From contig JACPZW010000068.1 of NCBI GenBank assembly GCA_016195265.1, forward strand, positions 61,121 to 125,120: a DNA stretch of 64,000 nt, written 5' to 3'. The DNA is from Acidobacteriota bacterium (GTDB lineage Bacteria > Acidobacteriota > Vicinamibacteria > Vicinamibacterales > CAVVIG01). Below are positions 55,770-64,000 of the stretch, one piece after another (the first letter of the stretch is position 1; each line of letters starts with the position of its first letter). The notes under the pieces are model-generated. The model was not told the DNA's origin, searched no databases, and saw only the letters and a list, made by a program, of their open reading frames with translations. The position numbers and the translations under genes are program-made.

Positions 55770-56655
55770 CGACGAACGCATGGTACACGCGAATCCCCAA
55801 CTCGCGCGTATCGGCGCTCTTGGGGTCCAGGACGTTCGGGATGAACGTCTTGTCCACGGTGATGTGAAGCTCGGTCAGATCGCCGGTGCCGAGTTGGGAC
55901 GCATTGAACGGAATCTTCTTGAACACACGCTGTGTCCCAGGCAGCGGGAAGGCGTCAAGCCGCGCGTCGCCAATGGTGATGCGGACCTGCTGAGGTTCCT
56001 GGAACACGGCCCGCGCCGAGTCGGCCTCCAGGTAGAAGACGCCGTCCCGCTTCGGGTTCCGGAACTTGAGCGTGGCATCTTTCTTCGTCCACTGCCACTG
56101 GATAAGGGCGCTGCGGTCGGCCACTTCCGGCGTGTTCCAGCCCGACTCAAAGCTCGTGAAGATGTTCTCGGTCTGCGGCTGAAGCGTCAATCGCCCGACC
56201 TTGTAGCCCCGCTGCCCGGCGTCCTCCCCCGCCAGCGGAATCCGCTTCTGGGTCTTCGGCGAGTAGAGGCCCAGCTGAACGGTGGCCTCGCCGACGTACG
56301 GGTAAATAGGCACGAAGATCGTTCGCGTGTACTCGACCACCTGGCCCGGCTTCCACTGGCTGGGCGGGACCGGCGGCACGTGATCGTCGTTCCACATCAG
56401 TTCGTTGTCGACGTCGAGGACGTGCACGAATGCAACGTAGTCCTGGTCGAAGTGCGCGTCCGGCGCGACGACGAATCGGTACGTGATGTCGAGGGGACTC
56501 CCGAGCGGCGCCTTGTCGTGGTTCAGCTTCACGGTCGGTGTCGCCATGGCCGGGGCCGGGGGCGCCGATCGGCGGCAGGCAGTCGCCCCCGCAAGCAGGA
56601 CGAGCACTGCTGCCGCACCGAGGGCGACACGACGCAGGATTGGGAGTTCACTCAT
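55759..56655 (-). CDS. Unrecognised lipoprotein
   Basis: The 298 residues from ATG 56655 have a lipoprotein-type signal (VALGAAAVLVLLAGATAC). The rest is beta-rich: LGSPLDITYRFVVAPDAHF, then VGEATVQLGLYSPKTQKRIP in a first domain, and VFYLEADSARAVFQEPQQVR in a second. I do not recognise a family. It has its own promoter and is divergent from the shell-protein gene. Confidence 0.8.
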   Translation of the reverse strand: MSELPILRRVALGAAAVLVLLAGATACRRSAPPAPAMATPTVKLNHDKAPLGSPLDITYRFVVAPDAHFDQDYVAFVHVLDVDNELMWNDDHVPPVPPSQWKPGQVVEYTRTIFVPIYPYVGEATVQLGLYSPKTQKRIPLAGEDAGQRGYKVGRLTLQPQTENIFTSFESGWNTPEVADRSALIQWQWTKKDATLKFRNPKRDGVFYLEADSARAVFQEPQQVRITIGDARLDAFPLPGTQRVFKKIPFNASQLGTGDLTELHITVDKTFIPNVLDPKSADTRELGIRVYHAFVDAR

Positions 56656-56707
56656 GGAGCGGATGCGGGAGATGCGATGCACGCACGCGTGAAGATGTCG
56701 TTCCGCG

Positions 56708-56737
56708 ATAATAGTGCAGTTGTTGCATCCCCCGCAA
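56708..56737 (-). promoter_or_regulatory. Sigma70 promoter of the lipoprotein gene
   Basis: TTGCGG, an 18-bp spacer and TATTAT on the minus strand, about 50 bp upstream of the ATG at 56655. Confidence 0.5.
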
Positions 56738-56799
56738 TCTGTTAGAGTTGCCGCCTTCGCGCCTTGGCGCTTCAGCGGGCCAGGCCGTGTTCGGACATT

Positions 56800-57081
<282 letters not shown>

Positions 57082-57082
57082 T

Positions 57083-57160
57083 CACCACGGAGGACACAGA
57101 GGACACGGAGAACGGAATCTTCAAGGTATTACCTCCGCGTCCTCCGTGACCTCCGTGGTG
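57083..57160. repeat. Inverted CCTCCGTG-type repeat pair (hairpin)
   Basis: Arms at 57083-57110 and 57132-57160 (CACCACGGAGG... and ...CCTCCGTGGTG) match at about 25 of 28 positions around a 21-bp loop. Same family as 6625-6655. It fills the spacer between the shell-protein and dehydrogenase genes. Confidence 0.8.
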
Positions 57161-57176
57161 GAGAGTTTCCGCCACG

Positions 57177-58922
57177 ATGGCCGATCCCGCTCCCGCCCAG
57201 GCATCTGATCGCGATCTCGCGTCCATCGCTGAGGCCCGCGCGCTCGCCCGCCGCGCGAGGCAGGCCTGGCTCGAGCTCGCCGAATTCAGCCAGGAACGCA
57301 TCGACGCCGTCGTTGACGCGATGGCCGCCGCCATCACGCAGCAGGCCGAAGCGCTGGCACGCCTTGCCGTCGAAGAAACCGGCTACGGCGTGGTCGAAGA
57401 CAAGATCCAGAAGAACCTGTTCAGCTCTCAGAAGGTCTACAACTTCATCCGTCCGATGAAGACGGTAGGGGTCATCGCCCGGCACGAGGATCGGCGCATC
57501 GTCGAGATCGCCGAGCCCTTTGGCGTCGTTGCGGCGGTCGTGCCGTCCACCAATCCCACGTCGACGGCGATCTACAAGATCCTGATTGCGATCAAAGCCC
57601 GCTGCGCCGTCGTCCTCAGCCCGCATCCGGCCGCCGTGAAATGCATCACGCGCGTCGCGGAGATCATGGACGACGCCGCGCGTCGGGCCGGCGCGCCGGC
57701 GGGCGCCATCAACTGGATGACGACCGTCACGCTCGAAGGCACGCAGGAGCTGATGAAGCAGCGCGAGGTCGCCGTGATTCTGGCGACGGGCGGCATGGGC
57801 CTGGTCCGCGCGGCCTACAGTGCGGGCAAACCCGCGTACGGCGTCGGTCCCGGGAACGCGCCCGCATTCATCGAACGGACGGCCGACGTGAAGAAGGCCG
57901 TCCACGACGTCATTACCGGCAAGACGTTCGACAACGGCGTGCTCTGCTCCTCGGAAAACTCCGTCGTGGTCGATGCGCCCGTCGCGGACGAGGTGAAACG
58001 GGAGTTCCTGTCTCAGGGCGGCTATTTCATGAACGCGGCCGAGATGGACGCGGTCGCCAAGGTGCTCGTGTCGCCGCAGCGGCTGCCCAACCCCGCGCTC
58101 GTCGGCAAATCCGCGGTGGTGATTGCGCAGAAGTGCGGAATCACGGTGCCCGCCGAGACGCGGGTCCTGCTCGCGCCGCTCGACGGCGTCGGTCGCGACT
58201 ATCCGCTCTCAATCGAGAAACTCTGCCCCATCCTCTCGTACTACGTCGTGGCGGACTGGCGTGAGGGCTGCGAGCGGTGCAAGCAGATTCTGCGCTACGG
58301 CGGAATGGGCCACACGATGTCGATCCACTCGCAGAACGAACAGGTGATCCTCGAGTTCGGTCTGCACAAGCCTGCGTTCCGGATCGTCGTGAACTCCCCG
58401 ACGACGCACGGGTCGGTCGGGTTGTCGACGGGCCTGGATCCGGCGATGACCCTTGGATGTGGCGGCTACGGCGGGAACATCACGTCGGACAACATTTCGC
58501 CGCGCCACCTGCTGAATATCAAGCGGCTCGCGTACGAGGTGACGCCGGTCGTCAGCCGCTGGGATCGCGGGGCCGGGACTTCGGACAGTACAGCGAGACC
58601 CGTCCCCGTTCTGCCGTCAGCGCCGGACCGTGGGGTTCCGGCGAAGGGACTCAGCGCGAACGTTTTATCCAAGAGGATCGACGAGTTCCTCGGGTCCCGC
58701 GGCTACGTTCAGGCGAAGGACTCCCGTCCTTTCGCCGCCGACTCCAATCCCCAGGCGTCAGCCGACCAGAAGCCGTTGGATTTCGTCTGCGAAGAGGACG
58801 TCCGGCTGGCGATTCAGGCAGGACGGAAGCTGGTCGTGTCCGAGCGCGCAATCGTGACCCCGGCCGCTCACGATCTCGGCGCCGAGCACCGCGTCTTCAC
58901 GGTCGCACCGTGGCGCGGCTAG
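57177..58922 (+). CDS. Acylating aldehyde dehydrogenase, microcompartment-associated
   Basis: The 581 residues form an EutE/AdhE-N-type CoA-acylating aldehyde dehydrogenase. It has [18 protein letters not shown], the Gly-rich [20 protein letters not shown], the catalytic Cys in [14 protein letters not shown] and [14 protein letters not shown]. It is about 110 residues longer than usual. After a disordered linker come a short amphipathic helix ([18 protein letters not shown]), resembling an encapsulation peptide, and a small module with [17 protein letters not shown] and [13 protein letters not shown]. That module loosely recalls the EutQ N-terminus. With the shell protein it suggests aldehyde oxidation in a metabolosome. 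Confidence 0.9.
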   Translation: MADPAPAQASDRDLASIAEARALARRARQAWLELAEFSQERIDAVVDAMAAAITQQAEALARLAVEETGYGVVEDKIQKNLFSSQKVYNFIRPMKTVGVIARHEDRRIVEIAEPFGVVAAVVPSTNPTSTAIYKILIAIKARCAVVLSPHPAAVKCITRVAEIMDDAARRAGAPAGAINWMTTVTLEGTQELMKQREVAVILATGGMGLVRAAYSAGKPAYGVGPGNAPAFIERTADVKKAVHDVITGKTFDNGVLCSSENSVVVDAPVADEVKREFLSQGGYFMNAAEMDAVAKVLVSPQRLPNPALVGKSAVVIAQKCGITVPAETRVLLAPLDGVGRDYPLSIEKLCPILSYYVVADWREGCERCKQILRYGGMGHTMSIHSQNEQVILEFGLHKPAFRIVVNSPTTHGSVGLSTGLDPAMTLGCGGYGGNITSDNISPRHLLNIKRLAYEVTPVVSRWDRGAGTSDSTARPVPVLPSAPDRGVPAKGLSANVLSKRIDEFLGSRGYVQAKDSRPFAADSNPQASADQKPLDFVCEEDVRLAIQAGRKLVVSERAIVTPAAHDLGAEHRVFTVAPWRG

Positions 58923-58928
58923 CACCGG

Positions 58929-61673
58929 CTAGGCGCTGCGCTTCCCCTCTTCGGCCGGCGCCATCTTCGCGCGCAGCTGCTTGATCCCCTGCTCGATCCG
59001 TTCGGCGAGCTCGCGCTCGTGCTGCAGCGTGCGCAGCGTATTGCGCGCCTCCTGCAGCGAGAAATCGAGCTGCGAGACCTTCTCGGCAACGTGATCGACG
59101 ACGGCTTTCTGCTCGCCCAGCGTTTCCAGGTTGATGCGGACGTCGTCGAGGACGTGGACGATCGCGTTGGCCTTCGTCTGGACTTCGTCGACGAGCTTGC
59201 GGCGGGCGTCGATCGCCGCGATCCGCTCGTCGGTCTCGGCGATGCGCGACAGCAGCAAGTCCACCTGCGTCTTGAGCGCCGCCACGTCGCCCCGGTGCTC
59301 GGTGACGTGCGCGAGGTCGGCCTTGCTGCGCGCGCTGATCTGGTGCACGTTCTCGACTTCCGACTTGACGGCGTGAATCAGCTGCTCGCGGCTCGCGATC
59401 GCCGCGATGCTCTTGTCGAGGTCCGTGGCGAGCTGCTTGATCTCGGCCAGCCGTGACTCGACGGCCGCGAGCTTTTTCTCGCCGAAGGCGACCTGCGACC
59501 GGCGCGACTCGAGCTGCTTGAACATGTTCTCGGCGCGCGTCAGCTGATCCTCCGACGCCTGGATCTGGCTGACCGTGTCGCGCTGCCGGCTTTGGACGCG
59601 TTCCAGCTCGGCCAGCATCTCGTCCTTCACCTTGGCGGAGCGTCCGAGCTCCTCGGCCAGCGACTGCATCTGGCGCGTGCGCTCGGCGACTTCCGTCGCC
59701 ATGGCCTTGCTCGCGGCGACGATCTCGTTGTAGCGCTTCTCCTGCTCGATCACGCTGGCTTCGGTGAACTTCGACTTGTCGAGCCGCTGCTCGGCCGCGG
59801 TGATCTGCGTCCGCAGCCTGTTGACGTCGGTGATCAGCGGCACGAGGCCCGTCTGCAGCCCCCGCACAGCTTCGAGCTTGTGCTGCGCGTCCACCATCTG
59901 CGCCGCCAGGCCGTCGCACGCCGCCTTCAGCGTTTCGAGTTCCGTGCGCCGCGCGAGCTGCTCTTCGAGCTTGCGATCGACGTCGGCGCTCAGCGCGTTC
60001 AGGTTGTTCAGACGGCCTTCGAATTTCTCGACGAACGGCACGCGCGCGCTGACGCGCGAGATCTGGGCGTCGAGCTCGGCCACCGACTCGTGGAGCCGCG
60101 TCGCCTTCTGCGTGCCCTCCTCCACCAGCTTGAGCTTGCCGAGAATCGCGTCCATCTTGGCTTCGAGTTCCGGCGCCTGCGTGGACATCGCCGTCATGCG
60201 TTCGCCGAACGCTTCGAGCCCGAGGCGATCGGCGCCGAGCTTGTCCGCCAGTTTCGAGAGCTCCGACTGCGTCTGGTAGAACTCCTGGATCTCCTTGCGG
60301 AGGACCTCGAGATCGGCGCGGCTCTTGTTGAGCGAGTCCATCTGCCAGGACGTCTTCTTCGCCATCTCGTCGACCTGGCCGAGCCGCTCGTTCAGTGTCT
60401 CAAGCGCGAGCTGCTTCTTGGTCAGCTCGTCCACCTGCGCGAACAGCGCCTCGAAGCGCTTCGCGAGGCCGTCCACGTTCTGCGACAGCGCAATGAGGTG
60501 CTTCTCCTTCGCGCCGAGCGCGAGCATCCGCGACTCGGCTTCGCCGACCGTGGAGCTCAGCGACCGCAGCCGCTCGTCGAACGTCTCGAATTCCTTCTTC
60601 CGGCTCGCGAGCGAGCTGACTTCAGCCCGGACCGCCTCGAGCAGCATCGTGGAGTCCTTCTGCAGGCGCGTAATCTCGCGCTGCGACTCCTGGCTGAGCG
60701 TGGCGGCCTGATCCATCCGGCTCCCGGTTTCCTCCGACAGCCTCTCGATGCGCCCGATGGTCTCTTCGGCCTTCGCGGCCTGCTTCATCGCCTCGTTGAG
60801 CTTGCCGATCTGCACGTCCATCGACCAGACCATTTCGTTGACGCGATTCGCCTGGACGACGGCGTGCTCGACCGCGTGCTGCTGGCTCTCGAGGGCCTTG
60901 GCCTTGTGCGAGACGTGCTCCGCCAGCGAGTTGAGCGACGTCAGCCGCTCCTCGGTGCTCTGGCTCAGCTCGTGCAGCCGCGCCAGCGGCCCGAGCTTGT
61001 TCTCGACGTCCTTGACGGTCGCCATGGCCGCCGTCGTGTCCTCGCGGGCCTCGCGTGACGTCTCACGAATCTTCGCGTAGTCCTGCTTGAGCGTCGTCGA
61101 GATCCCGCGAATCTGATCCAGTTCCGTTTTCAGGGTCGCGCCCTGCGCCAGCGACTGCTTCACTTCCGCGTCGGCGTCCCGGAGCTGGCCGCGGAGTTCC
61201 TCGAGCGACGACCGCTCCTTCTTGAGCGTGTCGAGGATGGCCTGCGTCTGGAGCGCCTGCGACGACAGGTGCTGCACGGCTTCGCGGTGCTTCTGGAGCT
61301 CGCCATCCGGCCCGAGCGCCTTCTGCGTCGTCTGCTCGGCCTGCCGGGCGGATTCCTTCAAGGCCTGAATGCGCTTGTCGATTTCCTCGAGTTCCTTCGT
61401 CCGGTCGTCGAGGGCGGACAGGCGCTTGCCGATCTCGTCCATCCGCGCCGTGACGCTCGTGGCGCGGTCGGTGACCTGCTCCAGAGACTTGCTGAGCGGG
61501 GTCAACTTCGCGCTGCGCGTCGTCAGGGCGGTCAACATGGCGCTGAGGGCGCCGCGCTCTTCCCGCGCCTGGGCGATCAGGACTTCGAGTTCGTCGGTTT
61601 GCTTCTGGACGGTCTTGCCTTTGCCGCCGCCGGTCAGGTTCTTGAGGGCATCTAACATGGTGGGCTTCTCCAA
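58929..61673 (-). CDS. Giant cytoplasmic coiled-coil protein, function unknown
   Basis: The 914 residues (ATG 61673; ATG 61658 gives MLDALKNLTGGGKGK) are almost entirely heptad-patterned, Glu/Lys/Gln/Leu-rich helix from about residue 20 to 900. There is no signal peptide, no membrane helix and no ATPase motif. Loosely repeating blocks such as LDALGAK/LSALDDRTKELEEI and short breaks suggest spectrin-like or SMC-arm-like segments. The codon pattern matches neighbours. A cytoskeletal or chromosome-associated scaffold is possible; SMC-type naming would be unjustified without a nucleotide-binding head. Confidence 0.88.
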   Translation of the reverse strand: MEKPTMLDALKNLTGGGKGKTVQKQTDELEVLIAQAREERGALSAMLTALTTRSAKLTPLSKSLEQVTDRATSVTARMDEIGKRLSALDDRTKELEEIDKRIQALKESARQAEQTTQKALGPDGELQKHREAVQHLSSQALQTQAILDTLKKERSSLEELRGQLRDADAEVKQSLAQGATLKTELDQIRGISTTLKQDYAKIRETSREAREDTTAAMATVKDVENKLGPLARLHELSQSTEERLTSLNSLAEHVSHKAKALESQQHAVEHAVVQANRVNEMVWSMDVQIGKLNEAMKQAAKAEETIGRIERLSEETGSRMDQAATLSQESQREITRLQKDSTMLLEAVRAEVSSLASRKKEFETFDERLRSLSSTVGEAESRMLALGAKEKHLIALSQNVDGLAKRFEALFAQVDELTKKQLALETLNERLGQVDEMAKKTSWQMDSLNKSRADLEVLRKEIQEFYQTQSELSKLADKLGADRLGLEAFGERMTAMSTQAPELEAKMDAILGKLKLVEEGTQKATRLHESVAELDAQISRVSARVPFVEKFEGRLNNLNALSADVDRKLEEQLARRTELETLKAACDGLAAQMVDAQHKLEAVRGLQTGLVPLITDVNRLRTQITAAEQRLDKSKFTEASVIEQEKRYNEIVAASKAMATEVAERTRQMQSLAEELGRSAKVKDEMLAELERVQSRQRDTVSQIQASEDQLTRAENMFKQLESRRSQVAFGEKKLAAVESRLAEIKQLATDLDKSIAAIASREQLIHAVKSEVENVHQISARSKADLAHVTEHRGDVAALKTQVDLLLSRIAETDERIAAIDARRKLVDEVQTKANAIVHVLDDVRINLETLGEQKAVVDHVAEKVSQLDFSLQEARNTLRTLQHERELAERIEQGIKQLRAKMAPAEEGKRSA

Positions 61674-61851
61674 GCCGTAGAGAATAGTGCAGTCGCGTCA
61701 TCGGCGTCGATGATCAGTTTGGTTAGTCGTTGCCACCCCCGACTTCCTCGTAGATGGCAGATTCTGCGATCCGCCTCGCGCTCCGTTACTCCAAGTCGTT
61801 GAAAACGCGGGATCGGGCTTCCTGCGACCGACTTTGCAAGGCGATGTCTAC

Positions 61852-62925
61852 GTGCTCGCCTGCCTTCGCACGGCCGCGGTTTTTGGCGTGGATGCCTCCC
61901 CCGTCCACGTCGAGGTCGACGTCTCGTTCGGCTTGCCGTCGTTCACGATGGTCGGCCTGCCGGACGCCAGCGTCCGCGAGAGTCGCGATCGCGTGCGGAG
62001 CGCCATCCGGAACTCCGGGTACGAGTTCCCGCCCCATCGCATCACGGTGAATCTGGCGCCGGCGGATGTCCGCAAGGCCGGAGCGTCATTCGACCTTCCC
62101 ATCGCGCTCGGGATCCTGGCCGCTTCGGGCGTCGTCGAGCGGCGTCACGTGCCCGACCTCGTACTGCTCGGCGAGCTGTCGCTCGACGGATCCATTCACG
62201 CGACCCGCGGCGTGCTCCCGATCGCAGCGGCCGCGCGACGCGAAGGCGTGTCGGGCATCCTGCTTCCGGCGACTAATGCTGGTGAGGCCGCGATCGTGAC
62301 GGGATTGAACGTCCTGCCTGTCTCGTCGCTCGCCGACGCCGTCCGTGCGTTGAACGATCCGTCGGGATTTCGCTCTTCCCCACCTGCCGCACCCGCCCTA
62401 CCTGCCCCACGGGAGGAGCAAGCTCCGCCGCTACCGGCGCCACCCGACCTCGCGGACGTGCGCGGCCAGCTGCTCGCGCGTCGCGCACTCGAGATCGCGG
62501 CGGCGGGTGGACACAACTTGCTGCTCGTCGGTCCACCCGGCGCAGGCAAGACCATGATGGCGCGGCGGTTGGCGGGGATCCTGCCGCCGATGACGTTCGA
62601 CGAGGCGCTCGAGGTGACGTCGGTGCACTCGGTCGCCGGGCTGCTGCGCCCGGGCGCGGGCCTGCTGAGCGAGCGTCCGTTCCGCGCGCCGCACCATACA
62701 ATCTCGCACGCCGCGCTCGTCGGCGGCGGGTCGCAGCCGCGGCCGGGCGAGGTCAGCCTCGCGCACCACGGCGTGCTGTTCCTCGACGAGATGCTCGAGT
62801 TCAGCCGGCACGTCCTCGAAGTCCTGCGCCAGCCGCTCGAAGAAGGCGCCGTGACGGTGGCGCGCGCCGCGCGCACGGTCCTGTTTCCCGCGCGCTTCAT
62901 GCTGGCGGGCGCGACGAACCCGTGT
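61852..62925 (+). pseudogene. comM: ComM/YifB Mg-chelatase-like ATPase, interrupted
   Basis: About 358 of the usual 500 or so residues remain, starting at GTG 61852 (TTG 61834 is possible). They include the N-terminal [39 protein letters not shown], Walker [15 protein letters not shown] and Walker [12 protein letters not shown]. Family similarity stops at [10 protein letters not shown], where NPCPCG should continue. The frame then reads foreign sequence to a stop at 63096. The C-terminal third would lie beyond the inserted element, outside the window. ComM helps branch migration in natural transformation. Confidence 0.9.
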
Positions 62926-63892
62926 GGCCGCGTTGCCCTTTACTCGTTAATTCAGATGAGGAAGGAATGTATGCGAGGTCGATGGAAACCTCGCCGTTGC
63001 CAACTGTTATCCGTTCTACGACATTCTCGACAATCTGGCGTTTCTCGTCGGGCAGAAGGTCCGTCCACCGTCCGTACAGGTCTTGAGCTTCGCTGACGAT
63101 TTCGTCGCGGGAGAGATTTTGGATACGCAGGAAATCGAGTTCGGCTTGGAGCTTTGGAAGTTGGTCGTCGAGGGCCTTGAGGCGTTCTTCGAGTGGCTTG
63201 TAGGTTCTGCCGAAACCCTCGGCGCTGATTTGGTCGGACACGTAGAGCTTGTAGACCTTCTCCATCTCGGCATGGACGCTGTCGCGCTCGGCCTCAAGCG
63301 TTCCGAGCATCTCTCGTTTCTCGACAACCTGGGCGTCAGCCTGTTCAAGGTAATCGGACAGCTCATCTGACGACAGAAAGAATTCTTTGAGTTGTTCGCG
63401 GAAAATTGCTTCAAGGTCATCGGCCGGAATCTTGTTGCGACAAGCGTGGCAGGTGTATTTCGGATAGCCCGCGATGACGTACATTTTGGTGCCGCACTGG
63501 CAGAAGGCGACACCGGCAAACAAGTGCGTCGCGCGCTTTGCGGGAGTTTTACCGTTTACGCGTCGTTCGTCGAGAATGGCGTTGCATTGCGTCCACAATT
63601 CTTCCGAGACGATTGGCTCGACCGCACTCAGGACCCAATCCTCCTCCGGCTTCAAGACCCAATGCTTCTTGTCGCCAGTGCTCTTCGTATAGTTCGCGCG
63701 GCGCGTGCCTTTTGCTGTCGTGTCTCGGATGAGACGGTCAACGGTCGTGTCTGTGAACTTTGAGCCGTTCCGAGTTCGCAAACCTTCCTGGTTCAAGAGT
63801 CGAGCGACCGTCTTCTTCCGCCGATGCTCTAAGAAAAGTTCGTAGAGTCGTCGACGGACCGTGACCCTGATCCGATTTGGTGGACAGGTTAA
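62897..63892 (-). pseudogene. Large serine recombinase, C-terminal part
   Basis: The open frame holds the recombinase domain (RRRLYELFLEHRRKKTVARL, then LLNQEGLRTRNG), a zinc ribbon (FCQCGTKMYV, YTCHACRNKI) and a long coiled coil with LYVSDQISAEGFGRTYKPLE. The catalytic N-terminal resolvase domain is missing: similarity begins at about 63857 and a stop lies in frame at 63893-63895. The last ten codons, including the TGA, are antisense comM sequence, so the gene's 3' end spans the element boundary. Such recombinases integrate elements at specific gene targets. Confidence 0.85.
62917..62925 (+). other. Putative attachment-site core in comM
   Basis: AACCCGTGT is the last sequence consistent with comM (codes NPC). 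The element begins immediately after. The true core and the second attachment site cannot be seen here. Confidence 0.4.
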
Positions 63893-64000
63893 CTACGCTG
63901 GTTGAGCCGGTCTTCTTTCGTCTTGTTTCGATAAAACTGACGGGTGTGGGCGCGGTGGGAAACCGCGGTCTGTGCGGTTTTCCATGGCGTCCATACCCTC
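63861..64000 (-). other. Window end: possible insertion-element terminus
   Basis: Near 63862 a TGACCCTGATCCGATTTGG segment followed by TGGACAG resembles an insertion-sequence end. Recombinase similarity stops about here. Beyond it a 35-codon frame (MENRTDRGFPPRPHP...) runs in from the right edge to the stop at 63893. I recognise no family. Confidence 0.3.

Noticed and set aside
59592..61058. 488-codon plus-strand frame opposite the coiled-coil gene
   Set aside because: Leucine/arginine shadow of heptad codons on the other strand.
58929..61673. SMC/Rad50 ATPase assignment for the coiled-coil protein
   Set aside because: No Walker A, signature or Walker B sequence at either end.

Overview
The window is a dense, GC-rich chromosomal segment from a Gram-negative bacterium. 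LPS export (Lpt) genes, a full Tol-Pal set, a hybrid type IV pilus/type II secretion operon, and an rpoN-hprK-rapZ-PTS cluster together suggest an acidobacterium, perhaps the Vicinamibacteria. That placement is inference from gene content and style; no 16S gene is present. Genes are tightly packed, with many 1-10 bp start/stop overlaps.

Layout. 1-401: start of a PQQ-propeller exported protein, reading off the left edge. 447-8492: guaA, dnaE, accA, recJ (plus strand), with a decayed GxxExxY gene before recJ. 8612-18083: LPS export (LptC/LptA-like protein, lptB) running into rpoN, hpf, hprK, rapZ, a mannose-type EIIA, HPr, EI and a small cupin, which looks like a regulatory PTS with no sugar permease. 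18119-23482 (minus): tolQ-tolR-tolA-tolB-pal-cpoB-ssb behind a good sigma70 promoter. 23600-28871 (plus): recN, miaB, a bifunctional nuclease, parA, parB. 28961-37451: a GH57 glycosidase, an LptF-LptG fusion broken by a frameshift, a membrane-anchored PHP protein, metK and xerD. 37572-42833: an amino-sugar/cell-wall recycling group (murQ, nagB, a GlcNAc-kinase-like protein, a sodium/solute symporter, a beta-lactamase-like hydrolase). 43060-55417 (mostly minus): secretion/pilus genes (gspF, gspE, pilM, pilN, pilO, pilP, a secretin with a cohesin-like tail, pseudopilins). Their distal end has been disturbed by a HepT-MntA toxin-antitoxin pair bracketed by 71-bp direct repeats. 55620-58922: a lytic transglycosylase remnant, an unknown lipoprotein, and an isolated microcompartment shell protein with an acylating aldehyde dehydrogenase. 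58929-61673: a 914-residue all-coiled-coil protein of unknown role. 61852-64000: comM interrupted by a large serine recombinase whose own N-terminus is lost near another apparent element boundary.

The most unusual material is between and inside the genes. A 26-bp palindromic REP-like repeat (core GGGTCC-N3/4-GGACCC) occurs as singles and inverted pairs, and two tandem copies are translated inside guaA. A CCTCCGTG-type repeat occurs beside the GxxExxY remnant and as a hairpin in the shell-protein/dehydrogenase spacer. Several unrelated short-period simple-sequence tracts fill spacers and in places supply stop codons or leader residues. No rRNA, tRNA or CRISPR array was recognised.
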